Of a stretch of 64,000 nucleotides of DNA, positions 45,240 through 52,410 are shown in pieces. The stretch is taken from contig NZ_JARADB010000003.1 in assembly GCF_028765165.1 (NCBI RefSeq), positions 665,210-729,209 of the forward strand, given 5' to 3'. Numbering within the stretch: the first letter of the stretch is position 1; each line of letters opens with the position of its first letter. The position numbers were made by a program, and so were the translations under genes. The notes below the pieces were generated by a model, which was given only the letters and a program-made list of their open reading frames with translations, searched no databases and was not told the origin of the DNA. Source of the stretch: Paenibacillus sp. MAHUQ-63. GTDB taxonomy: Bacteria; Bacillota; Bacilli; Paenibacillales; NBRC-103111.

Positions 45240-47606
45240 CTATGCATGGGAGGCGCCGACCAGCATCTTCATCAATTGATCCGCTTCAAGCGGCCTGCTG
45301 ATCAGATAGCCCTGAATTTGATCGCAATGATACCTTTGCAGCAGTTGAAGCTGCTCCGGCTGCTCGACGCCCTCAGCGACGACAAACAGCCCGAGCTGAT
45401 GCGCCATCAGGATAAGCGTAGAAACAATCACTTGACTGCGTTCGTCGTGATTCACGCGATCGATTAATGTTTTGTCCAATTTCATGCATTGTACGGGCAG
45501 CATGCACAAATATTTCATGGAAGAATAACCCGCCCCGAAATCATCGAGCGAAATAAGAAAGCCCATGGACCGCAGCTTGCCGAACACATCGATCACGCGC
45601 TCGACCATACCGATGGCCACGCTCTCCGTTACCTCCAATTCAAAATGAAACGGCTGTACCCCCTCTTCTTCAAACACATTCTGGATACACGCCAGAAAGT
45701 GGGGGTGAAGCAGTTGGGCGCCGGAAATGTTGATCGCGATCCGTATGCATACATGCTGCTGCTCATGCTCCCATCTCTTGAACTGCCGGCAAGCCTCACG
45801 CATGATCCATTCACCGACTTCATGAATCATGCCGGACGATTCCACAATCGGGATAAATTCAGCAGGAGATACCTGCCCAAGTACCGGGTTATTCCAACGC
45901 AGCAGCGCCTCTGCTCCCGTTATTTTTTTGCGCTCCGGTTCCCACTTCGGCTGGTAAACCAGCCGAAACTCTCCAAGCTCCAGCGCACTCTTCAGCTGCC
46001 TTTCGAGCAGCGATTTGCGGGCCCGCGGCGATTCGAACGCCGCGGAATACCATTGGTAATTGTTCTTGCCGGATTCCTTCACGTCCAGCATGGCCGTATC
46101 GGATTGCTTCAGCAATTGCTCGGCCGTAGTTCCATGATCTGGATATAGACTAATTCCAATACTGGCAGAAATAACGACATGTTGGCCCTGTATCAGGAAC
46201 GGGTTGTGCAGACACTCCTTCAAACCGGCCGCCAGCTGCTCGATTTCCGTGGAAACCGAAATGATGCAGAACTCGTCGCCGCCCAAGCGGCACAGCCTTT
46301 CGCTATCCTTCACGCAAGCCCTCAGGCGCCGAGCAACTTGAATTAGAAGCAAGTCACCGACACTATGCCCCATCGTATCATTAATTGTTTTGAAACCGTC
46401 CAAATCAATGAACAGCACAGCGAACTGCGAACTTGTCCCCTTAGAAGTGCCAATCAGCTGCTCAAGCTGAAGATAGAACGCTTTGCGGTTCGCCAAGCCT
46501 GTCAACACATCGTGATGGGCTTGATACTGAATTTCCGATTGCGCATGCTCCAAGGACGACATCATATGATTCATAGACTTCTCAAGCTGCGAAATTTCAT
46601 CGTTGCCGGAGACCCGTATGCGGATGGAAAAATCCTTGTCCATTTCAATCTTTTTCATACCGCCGATCACCCGGCTGAGTCGAATGAATATATTGTGTTC
46701 CAACAGAGCCATTGCAACGATGAATAGGGCAATTCCGGATAAGGTAAGGAAAATCAAAAAAAACTGCGTGTTTTTGCGCGCTTGCATATAGAGCTCTCTT
46801 GGAACTGAATAAGCCAGTAAAACAGCAGGTTTGCCCTCAATGTCGCTTAATAAAGCATAGCTCTTCATTGCATCCCCTTCGGTTGCCGTCCAAAATGGAA
46901 TGTTCTGATACATCCGGATGTTCACGGTCGTACTAGAAGAAGGAACTTTGAACAAAGGTTCCACTAATGTGTACGTCAAGGGAATATCCGCTTTGGCCGA
47001 AATATACTGGATGTAACTGTCGTCCAGGAACCGGGCAAACAGCAGCGCCCCGCGGACAGGTCCCGCGTTATCGCTCGTCAAGATCGGATAGGAAGCGGCA
47101 ATCATCGGCTTATGGTCAATCACGACCAAGCCTTCTTTGCGCGAATTGATATCCGAATGGGTTAGGAAAGAAGCATATTCTTTCTGTAAAGTTTGTATGT
47201 ATGTATCCGTATTTGGCAGTCTCCTATTCCCGCCGAAATCATACGCTTTGGCAAAATAGACTTGCTTCTGATTATTCAACAGCACCGCAAGGTTGAGCCG
47301 GCTGGAAGTAAACAGAGCATCCGGATAATTGGCTGCCAAATAAGGATCGTTCATATCGGAGGGCGTTTCCTTTTGGATAAATTGATACGTTTCGTCCCAG
47401 CCTGAATAATTGATGGTCATAGCTCCAAGATTCGTATACTCGTCCGATAAAGCGATCAGCGCCCTTTTCATCCCTTCAAGGGAGTATTCCCGCTCCATCA
47501 TCAAATAGTTACGAAGCATCATTCTGTCGGAAATGGTATAGAGGATCCCCATCAGCACGAGGGCGACAACTCCAACATACAGCATGAATTTACGGCGAAG
47601 TGACAT
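45240..47606 (-). CDS. CHASE4-HAMP-GGDEF-EAL membrane signalling protein
   Basis: A 788-residue c-di-GMP protein. Membrane span at about 8-25, extracellular CHASE4 sensor (NYSGWDETYQFI at 66-77), second span about 281-302, HAMP-like segment, GGDEF domain with intact GGDEF at 442-446 and DLDGFKTINDTMGH, then EAL domain with intact EAL (566-568) and DDFGAGYSSMKYL. Both catalytic motifs look sound, so it may be a cyclase, a phosphodiesterase or both. No RxxD inhibitory site at the usual place. Start 47606 has AAGGAAG 9 nt upstream; a longer frame adds 59 unlikely residues. Confidence 0.9.
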   Translation of the reverse strand: MSLRRKFMLYVGVVALVLMGILYTISDRMMLRNYLMMEREYSLEGMKRALIALSDEYTNLGAMTINYSGWDETYQFIQKETPSDMNDPYLAANYPDALFTSSRLNLAVLLNNQKQVYFAKAYDFGGNRRLPNTDTYIQTLQKEYASFLTHSDINSRKEGLVVIDHKPMIAASYPILTSDNAGPVRGALLFARFLDDSYIQYISAKADIPLTYTLVEPLFKVPSSSTTVNIRMYQNIPFWTATEGDAMKSYALLSDIEGKPAVLLAYSVPRELYMQARKNTQFFLIFLTLSGIALFIVAMALLEHNIFIRLSRVIGGMKKIEMDKDFSIRIRVSGNDEISQLEKSMNHMMSSLEHAQSEIQYQAHHDVLTGLANRKAFYLQLEQLIGTSKGTSSQFAVLFIDLDGFKTINDTMGHSVGDLLLIQVARRLRACVKDSERLCRLGGDEFCIISVSTEIEQLAAGLKECLHNPFLIQGQHVVISASIGISLYPDHGTTAEQLLKQSDTAMLDVKESGKNNYQWYSAAFESPRARKSLLERQLKSALELGEFRLVYQPKWEPERKKITGAEALLRWNNPVLGQVSPAEFIPIVESSGMIHEVGEWIMREACRQFKRWEHEQQHVCIRIAINISGAQLLHPHFLACIQNVFEEEGVQPFHFELEVTESVAIGMVERVIDVFGKLRSMGFLISLDDFGAGYSSMKYLCMLPVQCMKLDKTLIDRVNHDERSQVIVSTLILMAHQLGLFVVAEGVEQPEQLQLLQRYHCDQIQGYLISRPLEADQLMKMLVGASHA

Positions 47607-47753
47607 ACTCACACGCTTCCTTATTAATATCTGAAGGTATTTATATCGAGTGTTAGAGTTTCTATGTATAGGAAGCGCATTCCTCCAAATTTCGACAACA
47701 GCCATTATTATCCATAAACAAAGTATGAAAGAAGGGATCCGTGTGTTAGACAG

Positions 47754-47781
47754 AAAAAAAAGCCCCTGCAGCAGCAGGAGC
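47754..47781 (-). terminator. Terminator of the epimerase/aldolase operon
   Basis: Minus strand GCTCCTGC-TGCT-GCAGGGGC followed by eight Ts, 8 nt beyond the stop. Confidence 0.88.
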
Positions 47782-47789
47782 AACCTCGT

Positions 47790-48863
47790 CTATTCGGACA
47801 ACCAGTTAGCCAAATGGGTTTGCACGAAGGCATCATCGTTCAAATGCGGGTAGTCGCGATACATCCGGTCGATCTCTTCCACTTGCCCCGGGGACAGCTG
47901 TTCATGCGGATTGAGGCACCACGTGCCTTGCATCAGTCCCTGACGCCGCAGCACCTCATGAATGCCGGGGATGCAGCCCGCGAACGCGTGAGCCGGATCA
48001 AAGAAAGCCGCGTTCGTATCCGTAACTTCGATGTTGCGCGTGAACCAATCCAGCGCTATCCGTTCGTTTTTCCTCGCTTGTTTGATCTCATCCAGCAGCT
48101 CTACCGCTTTTTTCGTCCAAACCGCCCAATGACCTAGCAAGCCTCCGGCAATTCTTTTCTCAACCGGCTGGCCGTCGACCTGGAATCGGAATACGGTTAG
48201 CAAGTCATTCACGATATTATCGTCGTTGCCTGTGTACAGCGCGATTTTGTCGCGACGGTCCGAATAGCAGACGGCACGGGCCACATCAATCGTCTGATAG
48301 CGATTGAACGGCGCGATTTTGATCGCGATGATGCCGGGAATATTGGCAAACGCTTGCCAGAAATCAAAACTGAACACCTTGCCCCCGACCGACGGCTGCA
48401 AGTAAAAGCCGATTACCGGCATGCGCTCTGCGACCCTCGCCGTGCGCTCTAGAATTTGAGCCTCGCTCCACCCGCCGAGACCGCCCATCGACAGCAGGCC
48501 TGCGTCGTAGCCCAGCCCCACCGCCAAATCCGCTTCGTACAACGCCTGCTCCGTAGGGCCGCAAATGCCCGCTACTTGGATAAAAGGTCTCGCCAATGCA
48601 GCTCGTTTCACTTCTTCAGCCGCCATGCCCAGCACCTTCTCCAGCAAACGATGCTTCGGATCGCGAATTTCAAATTGCGTGGAATGAACCCCTACGGCGA
48701 TGCCGCCTGCCCCGCTCGCGATATAATAACGGGTCAACGCCCGTTGGCTTCGTTCGTCCAGCAGCCTGTCGGCCCCCAATGCAAGCGGATGTGCCGGAAT
48801 AACCAGACCGTCATGAAGCGCAGCTTCCTGCTGCACGGTTAGCTCCCGCCGAGTCGTCGCCAT
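47790..48863 (-). CDS. Divergent dihydrodipicolinate synthase-family aldolase
   Basis: A 357-residue member of the DapA superfamily, longer than usual (about 300). Schiff-base Lys182 in IAIKIAPFNRY and Tyr154 in GFYLQPSVGG are at the right places; the loop GAGGIAVGVHSTQF replaces GTTGE. Substrate unknown. Its ATG shares one base with the stop of the epimerase gene (TGATG), so the two are co-translated and probably act in one pathway on a sugar or sugar acid. Confidence 0.78.
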   Translation of the reverse strand: MATTRRELTVQQEAALHDGLVIPAHPLALGADRLLDERSQRALTRYYIASGAGGIAVGVHSTQFEIRDPKHRLLEKVLGMAAEEVKRAALARPFIQVAGICGPTEQALYEADLAVGLGYDAGLLSMGGLGGWSEAQILERTARVAERMPVIGFYLQPSVGGKVFSFDFWQAFANIPGIIAIKIAPFNRYQTIDVARAVCYSDRRDKIALYTGNDDNIVNDLLTVFRFQVDGQPVEKRIAGGLLGHWAVWTKKAVELLDEIKQARKNERIALDWFTRNIEVTDTNAAFFDPAHAFAGCIPGIHEVLRRQGLMQGTWCLNPHEQLSPGQVEEIDRMYRDYPHLNDDAFVQTHLANWLSE

Positions 48864-49879
48864 CAGAATTTCCCCTCTCTTTCCTGAAAATGCGTCGGCT
48901 TATTGATGGTCGCTCCGCCGTGCTGCACCCATTCCGCCACCCAGTCGAACATTTGCAGAAGCGAGACCCGCGGATATCCGTGGAGCTGCATGTTCTTGGA
49001 CGCGTTACTCAGGAGCGCCGTAGACGACTCTTCGCCTTTGAATACAGGCTCGATGCCTAGTCTGAGGCCGAGCTGCTGGGCTGCATATTTAACCGAAATC
49101 GTTTCCGGTCCGGTGACGTTCAAGAAATTGGCCGGGCTCTGCGCCGCATCCAGGGATCGAAGCGCAATCTCATTGGCATCTCCTTGCCATATGCAGTTGA
49201 AATGGCCCATGGATAGGTCGATAGCGCGTCCATCTCGAATAGATTTGGCGATTTCTAGCAGCACGCCGTACCGCAAGTCAATGGCATAATTGAGCCGGTA
49301 TATCAGCACTGGAGTGCCATTCTTGTGACTAAAGTGCTCGAACACGCGCTCACGCCCCAGACATGATTGGCCGTATTCGCCGACCGGGGCCGGGGCTACG
49401 CCTTCATGAGCGCCGCCGTAAGCGACGGGCGTGAAGGGGTACACATTGCCTGTCGAGAAGACAACGATGCGCGAGTCGCGGAATTTCTCGGCAACGCGTC
49501 CCGGCAAATACGCGTTCATGGTCCAGGTGAAATGTTCCTTGCCCGTCGTTCCGAACTTCGTTCCGGCCATATAGATAACATTCCGGACTTCGGGCAGCTC
49601 CTGCAGCGCTTGATCGTCAAGCAGATCGCAGGCAATGGTCTGAACGCCTAGCGCCTGCAGCTCGTCTTTTAATCCGGGTTCCGAGAAGCGCGATACGCCG
49701 TATACGGTTTTGTTCACGCCTGCTGCCGCAATGGCGTTCATCGCCAGCTTGGCGAGACTCGGCCCCATTTTCCCGCCGACGCCCAGCAGCATGATATCCC
49801 CTTGCAGCTCCTGCATAAAAGCGATTAATGCCGGCGACGGCTTCGCCATAACTTCGTCCAGTTCCTGCAGTGTTCGCAT
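48863..49879 (-). CDS. NAD-dependent epimerase/dehydratase family protein
   Basis: A 338-residue extended short-chain dehydrogenase. The nucleotide loop is GVGGKMGPSLAKLAM (GxGGxxG), followed by ACDLLDD and NVIYMAGTKFG. The catalytic Tyr-x-x-x-Lys is not clean (EYGQSCLGRERVFE), so activity may differ from classic epimerases. AGGGGAA lies upstream. Partner of the divergent aldolase. A perfect palindrome ACCAATTGGT lies 24 nt upstream of the start. Confidence 0.8.
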   Translation of the reverse strand: MRTLQELDEVMAKPSPALIAFMQELQGDIMLLGVGGKMGPSLAKLAMNAIAAAGVNKTVYGVSRFSEPGLKDELQALGVQTIACDLLDDQALQELPEVRNVIYMAGTKFGTTGKEHFTWTMNAYLPGRVAEKFRDSRIVVFSTGNVYPFTPVAYGGAHEGVAPAPVGEYGQSCLGRERVFEHFSHKNGTPVLIYRLNYAIDLRYGVLLEIAKSIRDGRAIDLSMGHFNCIWQGDANEIALRSLDAAQSPANFLNVTGPETISVKYAAQQLGLRLGIEPVFKGEESSTALLSNASKNMQLHGYPRVSLLQMFDWVAEWVQHGGATINKPTHFQEREGKF

Positions 49880-49902
49880 CCTTGCATTCCCCTCTCGTCA
49901 TA

Positions 49903-49912
49903 ACCAATTGGT
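49903..49912. promoter_or_regulatory. Palindromic operator candidate upstream of the epimerase operon
   Basis: ACCAATTGGT is a perfect 10-bp palindrome between the start codon and the AT-rich promoter region. The regulator is unknown. Confidence 0.35.
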
Positions 49913-49997
49913 GGTAATGAGGCAAGTATACAGTGGGTTTTATATAAAAGACAAATCTTTTAATTGTCTTTAAATGGACTCTTGGTAGACTGGTTAC

Positions 49998-50163
49998 TGG
50001 TGGGGTACGACACTATTTGCGGCGATTGGATACTAGCGGGTGACGGCACTATTGGCGGGTGTTGGCACACGGGGCGGAACAGAATACTGGCGCGATAAGC
50101 TACTTTGGGTGGAAATTCGGATACCGGCGGGGATAAGGCACTCTTGGCGGGTGACGGCACACT
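49998..50163. repeat. Degenerate 18-bp minisatellite
   Basis: Nine consecutive units, six of them exactly 18 bp, with consensus near GGCGGGTGACGGCACTAT (for example at 50035-50052 and 50053-50070). The last units are duplicated at 50419-50497. Not coding in any frame. Confidence 0.7.
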
Positions 50164-50174
50164 AGTAAACTAGC

Positions 50175-50357
50175 TAACGGACACAGCGGCCGTTATTCGA
50201 TGATCTTGCGACATTTGGGAATTCTAACGGACACTAGTGCCGCTATTCACCTGTTTTCACTCGATTTTGGCTGCGAAATCGGCAAATAAAGCCTTGGGTG
50301 TCCGTTAGAATCGGCACACCACGGTTTTCACGAGAATAACGGCTCCCGTGTCCGTTA
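50175..50357. repeat. 183-bp palindromic element, locus 50k copy 1
   Basis: Motif starts at 50175, 50225 (forward) and 50298, 50348 (reverse): offsets 50, 73, 50. Central mini-hairpin CGATTT...AAATCG. Confidence 0.87.
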
Positions 50358-50508
50358 GAATGCGTGCTGCATGAACTAACGGCTTATGGAGCAGGCAGCT
50401 GCCATGCCAGAATCTATATACTGGCGCGATAAGCTACTTTGGGTGGAAATTCGGATACCGGCGGGGATAAGGCACTCTTGGCGGGTGACGGCACACTAGT
50501 AGACTAGC

Positions 50509-50691
50509 TAACGGACACAGCGGCCGTTATTCGATGATCTTGCGACTGTTGGGAATTCTAACGGACACCAGTGCCGTTATTCGCCTGTTTTCACTCGATT
50601 TTGGCTGCGAAATCGGCAAATAAAGCCTTGGGTGTCCGTTAGAATCAGCACACCTCGGCTTTCATGAGAATAACGGCTCCTGTGACCGTTA
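50509..50691. repeat. 183-bp palindromic element, locus 50k copy 2
   Basis: Motif starts at 50509, 50559 (forward) and 50632, 50682 (reverse, one mismatch in the last): offsets 50, 73, 50. It is part of the 284-bp duplication. Confidence 0.87.
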
Positions 50692-50756
50692 GAATGCGTG
50701 CGATTTCAGGGGCACAACAACAAGCCCCTCCCGAAACTTCGCATAGGTGCGACCCG

Positions 50757-52088
50757 TCACACGTCCTCCAGAAAGGACAGCCGGAACAGCTGCTTGGGCC
50801 GGCCTTTGGGCACTTTGACCGATCCCGCTATCGTGATAAGGTCATGATCCATCCACTGCAGCAGCAGCCGGTGCGTGCTGCGAACGGTAATGCCGAGAAT
50901 CGCCGCCAAATCGTGCACCTCGTATTCCAGCTTGCTCGTTCGCGCGACCGTAGCCAGCAGCCTGCTCAAGTAAGCGGAAGTCATCCCCGCTTCTTCGGCT
51001 TTCCGCAGCAGCGCGGGATCCGTCATCGACAAATCGCGGCTCAGCGAGTCCGCCATCTCCAGCGGACCGATCAGCGTTTTGTCCTCGCGCACGATGAAAC
51101 AAGTGTTGCCGCCGGCCTCCTTGCAGCGGCGCAGCGCCAAGCGGGCATGCGTCCCCGCCTCATTCGCACTGCGTCCAAAGCCGATGCCCATGCTTAACGA
51201 CAGCCCGAGCGACTTCCAAATCTCCCGGGCCAGAGGAACCGTTTTGTAACCGACGGTTTCCCGCTCAAAGATGCCCCGAGTCGTAAAAAACAAATACTCA
51301 TCCCCGCCAAGAGGGGTCAAATAGCCGTCCAGCGATTCGACATAGTCGATCAGCATCCGATGAATGTCCAGCTTAAAGCGCTGAATATCATGCTCGGATC
51401 CTTTGAACCGGAGCCTTCTGCCGAAGTCGTCCACATTCAGCATGCCGACCAGAATTTGCGCTTCCTTGCTGCGCCTTGTTTCCGTGGAGAGCAGTGCGCG
51501 CTCCAGGACAACGGTTATATTTTGATCCGTCGGCTTAATCCATTCGCATGGAATTCCCCGCTCGCCAAGCTTGGCGGCAACCTCGCTCTCCGTCGTCAAA
51601 GCTCCCTGCGACACACCGCTTAGGAAAGCCTCCGCATGATAACGGACCAGCTCCTCTGCCGGCGGATAAGGCGGACCGTCATAAACGCGAAAAGCGCCGG
51701 GCGATTCCCCAATGTCTGCGGCGATGCGCCCGACAGCCGAAGTGGAGAACGAGTCGATGCTGTACGCCGCCTCGCTTCGCCCGGGCTGCACCCGCTTCTG
51801 GAGCCGGTACAGCGCACTGATGAAGCCCGTATCCGTTAACGGAACCGCGTGTACCGGCAGGTGCGTGATCACCTGGTCTTTGACTCTCCGGTACAAAGCC
51901 GGTCCGGTAACGAGCAGCGCCTCGACCTGATCCAGCAGAGCCTCCGCCGCAGCCGGCGCTTCTTCCTCCGAACAAATCCGGGCAACCGGATGAAGGGAAG
52001 GAAATGACGAGGTAATGACATGCAGCACCTGGTTAACCAAATCTTGCGATCCAAGCACGCCGATGAGAATCCGATTCGCATTTTCCAT
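50757..52088 (-). CDS. GGDEF-like domain transcriptional regulator with C-terminal winged HTH
   Basis: A 443-residue protein in three parts. An N-terminal alpha/beta receptor-like domain (ILIGVLGSQDLVNQVL...ALLVTGPALYRR) is followed by a GGDEF-type nucleotidyl cyclase domain (ILVGMLNVDDFGRRLRF, TPLGGDEYLFF, LSMGIGFGRSANEAGTHARLALRRCKEAGGN) and a C-terminal HTH (HDLAAILGITVRSTHRLLLQWMDHDLI, then KGRPKQLFRL). GGDEY is close to an active site, so it may bind GTP or c-di-GMP and control DNA binding. No exact family name is known to me. Start 52088 has AAGGAG 9 nt upstream; a longer frame runs into the promoter region. A 17-bp palindrome just upstream may be its own operator. Confidence 0.72.
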   Translation of the reverse strand: MENANRILIGVLGSQDLVNQVLHVITSSFPSLHPVARICSEEEAPAAAEALLDQVEALLVTGPALYRRVKDQVITHLPVHAVPLTDTGFISALYRLQKRVQPGRSEAAYSIDSFSTSAVGRIAADIGESPGAFRVYDGPPYPPAEELVRYHAEAFLSGVSQGALTTESEVAAKLGERGIPCEWIKPTDQNITVVLERALLSTETRRSKEAQILVGMLNVDDFGRRLRFKGSEHDIQRFKLDIHRMLIDYVESLDGYLTPLGGDEYLFFTTRGIFERETVGYKTVPLAREIWKSLGLSLSMGIGFGRSANEAGTHARLALRRCKEAGGNTCFIVREDKTLIGPLEMADSLSRDLSMTDPALLRKAEEAGMTSAYLSRLLATVARTSKLEYEVHDLAAILGITVRSTHRLLLQWMDHDLITIAGSVKVPKGRPKQLFRLSFLEDV

Positions 52089-52106
52089 GACAGACGACTC
52101 CTTAAC

Positions 52107-52123
52107 ATGGGTAGTTAACCCAT
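52107..52123. promoter_or_regulatory. Candidate operator palindrome of the GGDEF-HTH regulator
   Basis: ATGGGT-AGTTA-ACCCAT, perfect 6-bp arms, 19 nt upstream of the regulator start codon; an autoregulatory site is plausible. Confidence 0.45.
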
Positions 52124-52346
52124 TATAACCATTAGCATTAAGTATGAACAAGGTATATGTGGGGCGAGCATCTTTGCGTAGGAACAAACAGGGTTGCCTA
52201 GAAGCTGCGCTGCAGCAACAGAGCGCAAGGCCACGACATGCCAGCCTATCGCTCTTGTTCATGAGGGCAACGCCGGTTACGACGCCTGCGGGTCGCGGGC
52301 GGTCTCCTCTCCTTCAAAATTTCTACCAAAAATTACCCGTTTCTAT

Positions 52347-52354
52347 GCTATAAT
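52347..52354 (+). promoter_or_regulatory. Extended -10 promoter of the cadherin-like gene
   Basis: TGCTATAAT, a perfect TGnTATAAT extended -10, 57 nt before the GTG start. No strong -35, as is usual for extended -10 promoters. Confidence 0.6.
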
Positions 52355-52410
52355 TAGACAATAAACAACATTATTCGCCAAACAGAAACTGAACGATCAG
52401 GAGGGAATTT

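Larger units (their letters stand above)
49880..50756. other. 877-bp gene-free region with minisatellite and duplicated elements
   Basis: From left to right: a palindrome (49903-49912), an inverted repeat (GACAA/TTGTC, about 49950-49970), nine degenerate 18-bp units (49998-50163), and a 284-bp direct duplication (50085-50368 and 50419-50702, period 334), each copy with one 183-bp element. No coding signal. Confidence 0.75.
52089..52410. other. 322-bp divergent promoter region
   Basis: Carries the palindrome at 52107-52123 near the regulator gene and an extended -10 promoter (52347-52354) for the cadherin-like gene. The middle part shows nothing recognisable. Confidence 0.55.

Noticed and set aside
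49998..50163. CRISPR array
   Set aside because: Units are contiguous, about 18 bp and degenerate, with no constant repeat alternating with unique spacers and no cas genes.
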